From Burkholderiaceae bacterium (GTDB taxonomy: Bacteria; Pseudomonadota; Gammaproteobacteria; Burkholderiales; Burkholderiaceae), in NCBI GenBank assembly GCA_947447945.1, contig CANFLR010000011.1:1-49877 (forward strand): DNA of 49,877 nucleotides, in the 5' to 3' direction. Shown here piece by piece: positions 17,607-26,067 of the stretch (position 1 is its first letter; every line of letters starts with the position of its first letter). The notes below the pieces were generated by a model. It did no database searches. It was not told the origin of the DNA and worked only from the letters and a program-made list of their open reading frames with translations. Position numbers and translations under genes: made by a program.

Positions 17607-17675
17607 GGCCAGCAAGAAAATTTATTCTGAGATATGCTCCCCTCATGCAAACCCATCAAATCAACGGAGTCATTT

Positions 17676-18122
17676 ATGAAATTACGAAATATTGTCTTTA
17701 GTACAGCAGCACTGCTCGCAATCAGTAGCACTGCATTTGCCCAGTTTCAGAATGCAGAAAAAGCGGTTGATTATCGCAAGAGTGTCTTTACTGTCATGGG
17801 CACCCATTTTGCCAGAATTGGCGCGGTGGTGAAGGGTGAAGCCTCTTACAATAAAGAAGACGTAGCGAAAAATGCTGCTATCGTCACGATGATGTCTACT
17901 TTGCCTTGGCAAGCTTTTGGACCAGGCACTGAAGGTGGTCATGCAAAGTCTGAGATTTGGTCCGATAACGCAAAATTCAAAAGTGCCGCAGAAAAAATGC
18001 AATTAGCAGTAGCTGACCTCAATAAGGCTGCTCAATCCGGCGATCTGGATGCTATTAAGAAAACCTTTGGCGCTGCTGGACAAGCTTGCAAATCCTGTCA
18101 TGACGACTTTAAGAAAAAATAA
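17676..18122 (+). CDS. Cytochrome c' (periplasmic, class II)
   Basis: A 148-residue exported cytochrome. The signal peptide is cleaved after TAFA (about residue 22). The mature protein is a four-helix bundle with the haem site CKSCH near the C-terminus (residues 138-142), the class II arrangement, and an early YRKS matching the usual N-terminal helix. Cytochromes c' bind NO and CO and often protect against nitrosative stress. It starts at ATG 17676 with GGAG upstream. Its stop abuts the stop of a cytochrome b561-like gene on the other strand with no base between, and the two often occur together as possible redox partners. Confidence 0.93.
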   Translation: MKLRNIVFSTAALLAISSTAFAQFQNAEKAVDYRKSVFTVMGTHFARIGAVVKGEASYNKEDVAKNAAIVTMMSTLPWQAFGPGTEGGHAKSEIWSDNAKFKSAAEKMQLAVADLNKAAQSGDLDAIKKTFGAAGQACKSCHDDFKKK

Positions 18123-18809
18123 TTAGGAATTAATAACATAAGCAACTGCAACTGCAATTGCGCTCAGTAACATTAGCGCGAAAGCCCGCTGCATAAAGCC
18201 ATCGCGAGATGGACGACCCAAGTCAGAAGGTTGATAATCTGCCTCCTCGCTTGGGTCAATTTCTTTATCGCCCGATATCATGGGTCTGATTAAGTTTTCG
18301 CCCTTGAGTTTTTGATAATAAAAAATAGCTGCCAGATGTACAGCAATAAGACCGTAGATTACGCCCTCATTAGCACCATGAACCGAAGATAAGAAGCTCA
18401 CAACCGCTTCTGACGCGTGCTTAGCAAGGGGTCCCTGAAAGGCGATTTCATCATCGGCAAATAAACCTGTTATTGCCTGAATCAATAAAACACCTAGCAA
18501 AGCTAGGACTGAAAAAGCAGCTAATGGGTTATGCCCCAGAGTCCGAGAAGATCTACCGCGCACATAATCCAATAGGCGGGCTCGACTAGGAATGAAATGG
18601 ATAAAGCGCGCATGGGTTGATCCCACCCAACCCCAAACAATCCTAAAGATCACTAGCGTGAGAATGCAATAACCAAAATAAGCATGCCATTGGATCGCAT
18701 TCCCACCAATATTGACACTAATAATGCTGCCGATAATGCAAATCACTAAGAGCCAATGGAAAAGGCGGATAGGTAAGTCCCAAATTCGAATGATTTTCTT
18801 CATACCCAT
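18123..18809 (-). CDS. Cytochrome b561-like diheme membrane protein
   Basis: A 228-residue inner-membrane cytochrome b. It opens with the typical IRIWDLPIRLFHWLL, whose His ligates haem, and has further ligand regions WHAYFGY and VIYGLIAVHLAAIFYY. Four hydrophobic helices are followed by a hydrophilic segment and a C-terminal anchor (ALMLLSAIAVAVAYVI). Such proteins pass electrons between quinone and periplasmic cytochromes, possibly the cytochrome c' encoded convergently. Starts are uncertain: ATG 18809, ATG 18803, or TTG 18821 close behind GGGAG. Only about 38 bases separate it from the divergent MFS gene. Confidence 0.88.
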   Translation of the reverse strand: MGMKKIIRIWDLPIRLFHWLLVICIIGSIISVNIGGNAIQWHAYFGYCILTLVIFRIVWGWVGSTHARFIHFIPSRARLLDYVRGRSSRTLGHNPLAAFSVLALLGVLLIQAITGLFADDEIAFQGPLAKHASEAVVSFLSSVHGANEGVIYGLIAVHLAAIFYYQKLKGENLIRPMISGDKEIDPSEEADYQPSDLGRPSRDGFMQRAFALMLLSAIAVAVAYVINS

Positions 18810-18847
18810 AGAATAAAACAAGATCTCCCTTAAACTTGAGGGAATTT

Positions 18848-20053
18848 ATGAAAACAAGACAAGCTTTTAGAAGATTGATGCTCTACCGCGTTGGCGCAAC
18901 CCTGAGCTATCAAATCATGATGGTGGCAGTAGGTTGGCATCTATATGAAATTACTCACAGCGTAGTCTCGCTAGGCTTGATTGGACTTGCTGAACTCGTT
19001 CCATATTTTGCTCTCGCCTTGTATTCTGGCCATGCTGTTGATCATCACTCCCGCAAATTGATTTCCGCAATTGCGGCAAGCATCCACATTCTTGTAGCTT
19101 TATTTTTAACAGCTATTGCACTTGGATGGCTAGCACCACCAGTCCCCCTGATATACACCGCAGTTGGATTTATTGGTGTCGCTAGAGCCTTACTACGTCC
19201 TTCCTATCAAGCATTATTTGGACAAATTATTCCAAGGGATGAGCTCACCAAATATATGGCTTATTCATCCGCCACCTTTCAAATTTGCATAGTGGTAGGG
19301 CCTGGGCTTGGAGGTCTGATGATTGGCTTTACAAGCCTTGCTTGGACCTATGGGCTTGCAGCTGTCTGTGCGCTCGTCAGTCTTTATGGGGTGAGCCTAA
19401 TTCAGGCACGCCATGAAAAGCCTTTAAATGAATCGAGTCATTTCTTAAAAAGCTTTAAGGAGGGTTTTGATTACGTCAGAAAACATGAACTCATTCTTAG
19501 CACTATGGTGCTCGATATGTTTGCAGTGTTATTTGGTGGTGCTGTCTCAATCCTACCTGCCTTTGTCAGCGAGGTATTGCATGCGGGCCCTGAGACACTC
19601 GGCATTTTGCGAGCCGCCCCTGCTGCTGGCTCTGCCCTCATGGGAATTTATCTAGCCACCCGACCTATTCTCAATGATTCAGGTAAATATCTCCTATGGT
19701 CGATAGCTGGCTTTGGCTTAGCAATTATTGGCTTTGGCTTATCAACTCAACTTTGGGTGTGTGCTTTTTTCCTATTCATCTCAGGTTGTTGTGATTCTAT
19801 TTCAGTAGTCATTCGCAGCAGCATTGTGCAGCTGACCACCCCCAATCACATCCGTGGTCGCGTGAGTGCCATCAATGGTATTTTTGTGGGGTCTTCAAAT
19901 GAATTGGGCGCACTGGAATCTGGCCTAGCAGCGAGTCTGATTGGCCTCGTCCCTTCAATCCTTTTTGGTGGCGTGGTAACTATCGCTGTGGTATTAATTA
20001 CCTATCGCCTAGCACCACAACTACACAAACTTCATATTAAAGATATCTCTTAA
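18848..20053 (+). CDS. MFS transporter, EntS-like exporter family
   Basis: A 401-residue protein with about twelve hydrophobic segments. The N-terminal YRVGATLSYQIMMVAVGWHLYE and the intracellular loop GHAVDHHSRKLI are of the EntS/TetV-like MFS_3 type. Members export siderophores or drugs, but none of the surrounding genes points to siderophore synthesis. I start at ATG 18848, with GAGGGA six bases before it. It stands alone between a divergent cytochrome b gene and a convergent dehydrogenase gene. The real substrate is unknown. Confidence 0.88.
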   Translation: MKTRQAFRRLMLYRVGATLSYQIMMVAVGWHLYEITHSVVSLGLIGLAELVPYFALALYSGHAVDHHSRKLISAIAASIHILVALFLTAIALGWLAPPVPLIYTAVGFIGVARALLRPSYQALFGQIIPRDELTKYMAYSSATFQICIVVGPGLGGLMIGFTSLAWTYGLAAVCALVSLYGVSLIQARHEKPLNESSHFLKSFKEGFDYVRKHELILSTMVLDMFAVLFGGAVSILPAFVSEVLHAGPETLGILRAAPAAGSALMGIYLATRPILNDSGKYLLWSIAGFGLAIIGFGLSTQLWVCAFFLFISGCCDSISVVIRSSIVQLTTPNHIRGRVSAINGIFVGSSNELGALESGLAASLIGLVPSILFGGVVTIAVVLITYRLAPQLHKLHIKDIS

Positions 20054-20098
20054 GGATTCAGAGGGCAGAGCGCAGTAACTCTCTGAGCATGAGATCTT

Positions 20099-21040
20099 TT
20101 ATTTAATGTCAGGAAGCTCTTTCTGGATTAATTTCAGACCAGCACGTAACAAACTCTCATAACGTGCGCGCTCTGCTTTAATGGTTTCAGCGGTCCACGG
20201 GAAAAATCCTTCGCCCGTTTTCATGCCTAGCTTACCGCTAGCCACCCGATCGCTTAAGCAATGGGCAATATTTGGTGAATTATTCAATGAGGGATAGATG
20301 CTTGAGCCTGCTGCGCCATGTACCTCAAGGCCAGCATGATCACGCTGCATCACAGGACCAGCAGCAATATAGCGAAAACCAAAACCAAAGCGAACTGCTT
20401 TATCGATATCTTCAAGACTGGCAATACCAGCATCTACCAGCGCAAATGCTTCACGAGACAAAGCATGCTGTAGACGATTGGCTAGAAAACCAGGCAAATC
20501 TTTTTTTACCGTCACTGGAACCATACCGCAGGCTGTCATTAATCGGGATAAGCTCTCACCGACCATTGGCGAAGTTTTTTCACCATAGACAACTTCAACG
20601 CAAGGCACTAAATGGGCTGGCATGAAAAAATGTAGGCCAACCATACGTGCGGCAGTTTTTAGTCCTTTGGAAATTTCGCTAATTGGAAAGCTAGAGCTAT
20701 TGCTAGCAAAAACAGTATCGGGTTTAGCGTACTGCTCTAATTTAGCAAAGAGCTGCTGCTTAATATCAACTCGCTCGGGAACGCACTCAATCACCAAATC
20801 AACATCAGACCAATCTACCTCCTCGAGCGTGCCGGCAACTGATAACAAATGGGTGCGATGCTCGTATCCAAGCTCTGCCAAAGTATTGGCAAAATAATCC
20901 GGTAAGAGTGCGCGCCTTTCGGTAGTCGGCTCTACTACTTGAACTGCACAGCCACCACGTGCACATACGGCCGCCACATCAGCGCCCATGGTACCGCCGC
21001 CTACGATAACTACCTTGGTCTCAGCCGGGGTAAACAACAT
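20099..21040 (-). CDS. 3-hydroxyacyl-CoA dehydrogenase family protein
   Basis: A 313-residue NAD-dependent enzyme with an N-terminal Rossmann domain (VIVGGGTMGADVAAV, residues 10-24) and a C-terminal helical domain. Catalytic regions are SNSSSFPISEI and LHFFMPAHLVPCVEVV, with the active His in the latter, then KKDLPGFLANRLQHAL. The length suits single-function enzymes that oxidise 3-hydroxybutyryl-CoA-like or other 3-hydroxy acids. The paralogue at 29419-30345 shares all these blocks. AGGAG before the ATG supports the start. It is divergent from the D-2-hydroxyacid dehydrogenase of the TRAP gene group, 83 bases apart. Confidence 0.9.
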   Translation of the reverse strand: MLFTPAETKVVIVGGGTMGADVAAVCARGGCAVQVVEPTTERRALLPDYFANTLAELGYEHRTHLLSVAGTLEEVDWSDVDLVIECVPERVDIKQQLFAKLEQYAKPDTVFASNSSSFPISEISKGLKTAARMVGLHFFMPAHLVPCVEVVYGEKTSPMVGESLSRLMTACGMVPVTVKKDLPGFLANRLQHALSREAFALVDAGIASLEDIDKAVRFGFGFRYIAAGPVMQRDHAGLEVHGAAGSSIYPSLNNSPNIAHCLSDRVASGKLGMKTGEGFFPWTAETIKAERARYESLLRAGLKLIQKELPDIK

Positions 21041-21123
21041 CTGATTCTCCTAAAAAGAGGTAAAAGTGACTGACAAATCCACTTACAATGTCACCATTAT
21101 TCCAATAAAAAAGTAAGTGAGAC

Positions 21124-22053
21124 ATGATCCCAGTCAACTCGGTACTTCAGGTCGGACATTTTCCTGAGCTGATGCAGGCGGAAATTGATCGCCGCTTGAA
21201 TCCCACTTGCTTCCTAGATCCTAATGCACCAGCACCAGAAGGCAACTTCCAGGCCATTCTGATACGCTCCAATACCCAGTTGCCTGAGGCATTGGTCAAG
21301 CAAATCCCGAGTATTCGGCTGGTGGCAACCTGTGGCGTGGGTTACGACAATCTGCCACTAAACTACCTAAAACAACAAGGGATTAAGGCCACCAATACCC
21401 CTGGGGTCTTAAATGATGCCGTCTGTGAACTGGCAATTGGCATGATATTTGGACTCATCCGCCGCATCCCTGAATCCCAGGAATTTCTCAAAAGCGGTGC
21501 ATGGTCGAAAGGGGTTTTTCCATTAACCACAACGCTGGCAGGTAAAAAGCTGGGAATTCTTGGCATGGGGCGAATTGGACAAGACCTTGCCAAAAGACTC
21601 GAGCCATTTAAGGTGGAGGTGATCTATAGCGGCCCCTCCCAAAAGAAAGTGCCTTATCGCTATATCCCCAATCTCAAGGATTTAGCAAGTGAGGCCGATA
21701 TCCTGCTCTTGACCTGTCCGGCCAACCCTGCAACTGACAAAATCATCAACGCAGAAATTTTGGGACAAATGAAGTCAAGCGCCTATTTGATCAATATTGC
21801 CCGTGGTAGCGTAATAGATGAGTCCGCACTTTTGATTGCACTGCAGCAAAAAAGAATTGCTGGTGCTGGGCTCGATGTGTTTGACAATGAACCTAATCCT
21901 AATCCAGCATTGTTCGACTTGGAAAATGTTCTATTAACGCCCCATATCGGTAGTGCTACCTCGGAAACTAGAATAGCCATGACGAACTTAGCAATAGATA
22001 ATTTAGAAGCCTTTTTTAATCAACAGCCACTTCCGACAGAAGTGCCGAATTAA
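21124..22053 (+). CDS. D-2-hydroxyacid dehydrogenase (glyoxylate/hydroxypyruvate reductase-like)
   Basis: A 309-residue NAD(P)-dependent enzyme. The early block CGVGYDNLP, nucleotide loop GILGMGRIGQDLAK, catalytic Arg in NIARGSVIDE, Glu in DVFDNEPNP and His in TPHIGSAT are all present. It fits the group that reduces glyoxylate, hydroxypyruvate or similar 2-oxoacids. It is the first gene of a tight rightward operon: 12 bases to the aldolase, then 29 to the TAXI protein and 60 to the TRAP permease. A product of the aldolase, such as pyruvate or a semialdehyde acid, could be its partner metabolite; that is inference. Confidence 0.92.
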   Translation: MIPVNSVLQVGHFPELMQAEIDRRLNPTCFLDPNAPAPEGNFQAILIRSNTQLPEALVKQIPSIRLVATCGVGYDNLPLNYLKQQGIKATNTPGVLNDAVCELAIGMIFGLIRRIPESQEFLKSGAWSKGVFPLTTTLAGKKLGILGMGRIGQDLAKRLEPFKVEVIYSGPSQKKVPYRYIPNLKDLASEADILLLTCPANPATDKIINAEILGQMKSSAYLINIARGSVIDESALLIALQQKRIAGAGLDVFDNEPNPNPALFDLENVLLTPHIGSATSETRIAMTNLAIDNLEAFFNQQPLPTEVPN

Positions 22054-22065
22054 CCTGGAGTTTTT

Positions 22066-22992
22066 ATGACGATGACTTTGCACCCCTCTACCTTGCCAGC
22101 AGTCCTCTCCCCTGTTCTGACACCGTTTAAGGAGGATGGCAGTCCTGATGCTGAGGCCCTACTCAAGCAATGCCAATGGCTGTCAGCGAACGGTGTTGGT
22201 CAGGCGGTATTTGGGACGAACTCCGAAGCAAACTCGATGTCTGCTCGCCAAAAAATGAGTGTCCTAACAGCACTGATCGAGGGCGGCCTCAACCCCGCTC
22301 ACATGATGCCTGGTACCGGAGCGACTTCAGTTGATGAAACTGTCAATATGACTAATCATGCAATTAAACTCAAATGCGCTGGCGTATTAATGCTCCCCCC
22401 TTTTTACTATAAAGATGTGAGTGATGATGGGCTCTTTGCTTATTACTCCGAAGTCATTCAAAAGGTTGGTGATGCAGGGTTACAAATTTATATTTACAAC
22501 ATCCCCCCCGTCACTAAAATTCATCTGAGTCTTTCCTTGTTGGAGCGTTTAGTCAAAGAGTACCCAAAAACAATGGTTGGCATGAAAGACAGTTCAGGCG
22601 ACTGGGCTTATACCGAATCCACCATTAAACTCTTAGCCCATACAGGTTTTAGGGTTTACGCCGGTAGCGAAGTATTTTTAATGCGCACACTACGTGCTGG
22701 TGGAGTTGGCTGCATCTCCGCTACTGCGAATGTGAATCCGAAAGCCATTGCTGACCTGGCTAAAAACTGGCAACTGGCAGACGCTGACCAAAAACAGTCT
22801 GACTTAGATGAAGTGCGCTCTATCTTTGCTCAATACCCCATGATCCCTGCAATGAAAACGGCAGTTGCCCATTTCAGTAAGAATTCTGAATGGCTGAGAG
22901 TCCGTCCACCATTGATGCCATTGGACGCAGAACAGCAAACTCAATTACTAAATGAATTACAAAAAATTCACTTTACGATGTCCGGTCTTTAA
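22066..22992 (+). CDS. DapA/NanA-family aldolase (class I, Schiff base)
   Basis: A 308-residue TIM-barrel lyase. The Schiff-base Lys174 lies in VGMKDSSGDW and the catalytic Tyr144 in IYIYNIPP. In dihydrodipicolinate synthase the next residues carry an Arg that binds the second carboxylate; here the stretch is YNIPPVTK without that Arg, as in N-acetylneuraminate lyase-type members. It is therefore probably not the lysine-pathway enzyme but a catabolic aldolase or dehydratase for a 2-oxo sugar acid or hydroxy-oxo acid. CTGGAG before the ATG supports the start. Location before the TRAP transporter supports a catabolic role. Confidence 0.9.
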   Translation: MTMTLHPSTLPAVLSPVLTPFKEDGSPDAEALLKQCQWLSANGVGQAVFGTNSEANSMSARQKMSVLTALIEGGLNPAHMMPGTGATSVDETVNMTNHAIKLKCAGVLMLPPFYYKDVSDDGLFAYYSEVIQKVGDAGLQIYIYNIPPVTKIHLSLSLLERLVKEYPKTMVGMKDSSGDWAYTESTIKLLAHTGFRVYAGSEVFLMRTLRAGGVGCISATANVNPKAIADLAKNWQLADADQKQSDLDEVRSIFAQYPMIPAMKTAVAHFSKNSEWLRVRPPLMPLDAEQQTQLLNELQKIHFTMSGL

Positions 22993-23021
22993 TTTATTAA
23001 AAATTCAATAGGAGACATAAA

Positions 23022-23972
23022 ATGAAATTTCTACAAATCATTGCCCTCTCGCTGAGCTTGCTCTGGGGTGGCGCACAAGCCCAAAACATTTCCATTGCAA
23101 CTGGTGGTACAGGTGGGGTTTACTACCCCATGGGCGGAGGTCTTGCCTCAGTGCTCTCTAACAAAGTTCCGGGCATGTCTGCTACTGCAGAAGTGACTGG
23201 CGGCTCGGTAGACAATCTCAATCTCATCGGCACTGGAAAGCCCTACGTTGGCTTTGTAATGGCAGATGCAGCCAAAGATGCCCAAGAGGGGCAAGATAAA
23301 TTTGTCGGTAGAAAAGTGGACTTGCGTACGCTATTAGTCCTCTACCCAAATTTAATGCATGTGGTCACTGTTGAGGGCTCTGGCGTAAAAACCATGGCTG
23401 ATCTTAAGGGGAAACGGGTTAGTACCGGGGCCCCTGGAAGTGCCACCGAAGTGATGGCTTTCCGTTTATTAGAAGCGGCAGGACTCGACAAAGATAAGGA
23501 TGTTAAACGTGAACGTTTAAGCGTTGCCGAATCCGTTAATGCTATCAAAGATCGTAAGATTGATGCCTTCTTCTGGGTTGGTGGATTACCGACAGCTGGA
23601 GTGACAGACCTTGCCAACACACCTGGCACAAAAATTGTGATGGTGGATACCGATCAAGAAGTGGCCAGTATGAATAAGAAATATGGCAACCTTTATTTCG
23701 GAACAGTAATTCCGAAAGCAACCTATAGCGGTATGACAAAAGACAATAAAGTAGCTGCTGTAGCGAATATTTTGGTAGTAAATGCAAGCATGCCTGATGA
23801 TCAAGCCTACAAAATTGTGAAGGCCATTTTTGACAATCAAGCAGAGTTGGTTCGCACGCATCAGGAATATAGAAATGTTCATATCGAAAGCCAAAAACAA
23901 GCATCAACACCAATTGCCTTTCATCCCGGCGCCTTGAAATACCTTAAAGAGAAAAATATCAAGGTCAATTAA
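23022..23972 (+). CDS. TAXI-family TRAP transporter solute-binding protein
   Basis: A 316-residue periplasmic protein. The signal peptide ends at GGAQA and the mature part starts QNISIATGGTGGVYYPMGGG, the signature of the TAXI group, followed by EVTGGSVDNLNLI. TAXI proteins deliver ligand to a fused TRAP membrane protein, which is the next gene. Few have known ligands; glutamate-like and dicarboxylate acids are reported for the group. AGGAGA before the ATG fixes the start. Its operon with an aldolase and a D-hydroxyacid dehydrogenase points to a hydroxy or oxo acid. Confidence 0.93.
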   Translation: MKFLQIIALSLSLLWGGAQAQNISIATGGTGGVYYPMGGGLASVLSNKVPGMSATAEVTGGSVDNLNLIGTGKPYVGFVMADAAKDAQEGQDKFVGRKVDLRTLLVLYPNLMHVVTVEGSGVKTMADLKGKRVSTGAPGSATEVMAFRLLEAAGLDKDKDVKRERLSVAESVNAIKDRKIDAFFWVGGLPTAGVTDLANTPGTKIVMVDTDQEVASMNKKYGNLYFGTVIPKATYSGMTKDNKVAAVANILVVNASMPDDQAYKIVKAIFDNQAELVRTHQEYRNVHIESQKQASTPIAFHPGALKYLKEKNIKVN

Positions 23973-24032
23973 TACTGTAGTTTTTTAAATGCCAAACAAC
24001 AGTAAAAATATCTATACAAGATAGGTTGGGAT

Positions 24033-26045
24033 ATGAACGAGACAAGTATTGATAATGAAACTCAAGCGCAATTAGACGCCTTCATTAAGCAAGAGGAAGG
24101 CGACTCTAATGACTACAAGGGAATGCTCGCAAAATTCATTACCTTAGTAGCGGTTGGCATGTCCCTCTTTCATTTATATGCAGCGTATTCGATCGTCCCA
24201 ACCCAGCAATTAAGAGTAATCCACGTTGCGCTAGTACTATTTCTGGTTTTCCTCAGCTTTCCGATTGCTACACGCTTTAAAAATCGCTTGATGTGGTGGG
24301 ACATCGTATTTGCCATTGGCTCGGTAGCAGTTGCTTATTACATCCTCCATGCTGGGGATGACTTGTTTGATAGAAACACTTTCCCAAACCATACGGATGT
24401 GTTTGTTGGTATCTGCCTGATCGCCATGATTCTTGAAGCTGTCAGAAGAACCAATGGCCTCATCTTGGTTTCGGTGACTGGCCTTTTCTTGCTTTACGCG
24501 CTCTTTGGTAACTATTTACCAGCCCCATGGACGCATAAGGGTTATGAGCTCGATCGCCTTGTTGGTTATATGTATATGACTCTTGAAGGCATCTATGGCA
24601 CCGCAGTGGATGTTTCCGCAACCTTAATTATCTTATTTACGATCTTTGGCGCCTTCTTGCAATACACAGGGGCTGGAAAATTCTTTATTGATTTTTCTTT
24701 TTCCGCTATGGGCGGTAAATCTTCTGGTGTAGGCAGAACCATTGTGTTGTCTTCATTTTTATTGGGCGGCCCATCCGGTTCTGGAGTAGCCACTACAGTC
24801 ACTGTAGGATCTGTTGCTGCACCCATGCTAGAAAAAGTGGGCTACGAAAAAAATGCGGCTGGCGGATTGCTTGCTGCTGGTGGCTTAGGCGCCATCATCT
24901 CGCCCCCCGTGCTAGGGGCGGCGGCATTCCTCATTGCGGATTTCTTAAAGATTTCTTATTTGGATGTATTGCTTATGGCAACCATTCCAACAATTCTCTT
25001 TTACCTAGGCTTATTTGTCATGGTAGAAATTGATGTTCGCAAATACGGCATGAAAAATATTCATTTCCAAGCCGCTGAAACTGCATGGCAGCTCACCAAG
25101 AAGTACTGGTTTCATTTCTTCTCACTCATCTCCATTGTGGTCTTTATGTTGATGGGATTCTCACCTACGATGTCGGTATTTTGGGCTACCGTAGTTTCAG
25201 CCTTATCCAGTATGTTGCGTGAAGATACAGCCATCATTCCATGGGCTTGGTTTAGAGGCAAGGAACCGCTGATATCAGGTCTCTACCATTCCAATCTGAC
25301 TAAGGCTCTAGCCTCAGGTTCTACCGGAGTTCTTGCAATTGCCGCCACCTGTGCAGGCGCTGGTTTAATTGTCGGCACGGTCACTCTAACCGGCCTTGGC
25401 CTAAAGTTCAGTTCGATTGTGATTCAGTATGCTGGTGGATCGCTTTTACTCACAACCATCTTTACAGCGCTGGTGGTATGGGTTGTAGGGCTTGCAGTTC
25501 CCGTAACCGCCTCTTATATTATTTGCGCAGTGATCGCCGCGCCAGCCCTCATTAATTTAGGTGTGCCTGCATTTGCAGCCCACATGTTTATCTTCTATTA
25601 CGCCGTACTCTCAGAGGTATCCCCACCGACAGCGCTTTCCCCATTTGCAGCAGCAGCAATTTGCAAAGGTAATCCATATAAAACTACTTTGCAGACTTGG
25701 AAATATGTGGCGCCAGCAATCTTGGTGCCATTTATGTTTGTTCTAGATAAATCGGGCACCGGATTGCTGTTGATGGGGTCGATGGATTCACTTGCTAAAG
25801 CAGATTGGATGCAAATTGCTTGGACATCATTTACCGCAGTGGTGGGTATTATTTGTTTGGCAGGCGGACTTCAAGGTTGGTTTATTGAAAAAACCAAAGT
25901 CTTTGAGCGCGTCATCATGGTGATTTCTGGAGTAGCTTTAGCGTACCCATCTACTGAAGCTGACCTGATTGGATTTATCGGTTTTGCTCTGGTATTAATC
26001 ACCCAAACCGTAAGCCACTTGAGATCAAAACCAACCGCCGCTTAA
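24033..26045 (+). CDS. TRAP transporter permease, fused small and large subunits (4TM-12TM)
   Basis: A 670-residue inner-membrane protein with about 16-18 hydrophobic segments, the fused form that partners TAXI binding proteins. The N-terminal part (to about 170) equals the small subunit. From about residue 190 the large DctM-like part shows FLLGGPSGSGVATTVTVGS, AAGGLGAIISPPVLGAAAF and a matching second repeat (TGVLAIAATCAGAGLIVG, SEVSPPTALSPFAAAAI). Transport is driven by an ion gradient. It is the last gene of the four-gene rightward operon and the only complete solute importer with its binding protein in the window. Confidence 0.93.
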   Translation: MNETSIDNETQAQLDAFIKQEEGDSNDYKGMLAKFITLVAVGMSLFHLYAAYSIVPTQQLRVIHVALVLFLVFLSFPIATRFKNRLMWWDIVFAIGSVAVAYYILHAGDDLFDRNTFPNHTDVFVGICLIAMILEAVRRTNGLILVSVTGLFLLYALFGNYLPAPWTHKGYELDRLVGYMYMTLEGIYGTAVDVSATLIILFTIFGAFLQYTGAGKFFIDFSFSAMGGKSSGVGRTIVLSSFLLGGPSGSGVATTVTVGSVAAPMLEKVGYEKNAAGGLLAAGGLGAIISPPVLGAAAFLIADFLKISYLDVLLMATIPTILFYLGLFVMVEIDVRKYGMKNIHFQAAETAWQLTKKYWFHFFSLISIVVFMLMGFSPTMSVFWATVVSALSSMLREDTAIIPWAWFRGKEPLISGLYHSNLTKALASGSTGVLAIAATCAGAGLIVGTVTLTGLGLKFSSIVIQYAGGSLLLTTIFTALVVWVVGLAVPVTASYIICAVIAAPALINLGVPAFAAHMFIFYYAVLSEVSPPTALSPFAAAAICKGNPYKTTLQTWKYVAPAILVPFMFVLDKSGTGLLLMGSMDSLAKADWMQIAWTSFTAVVGIICLAGGLQGWFIEKTKVFERVIMVISGVALAYPSTEADLIGFIGFALVLITQTVSHLRSKPTAA

Positions 26046-26067
26046 TACAGCGGTTGGCAATCATGCA

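Noticed and set aside
20055..20098. TCAGAG/CTCTGA repeat between MFS and dehydrogenase genes as a terminator
   Set aside because: Short stem, long loop and no clean T-run on either strand.
23973..24004. TACTGT/ACAGTA inverted repeat between the TAXI and TRAP permease genes
   Set aside because: Stem of only 6 bases with a 20-base loop; likely chance.
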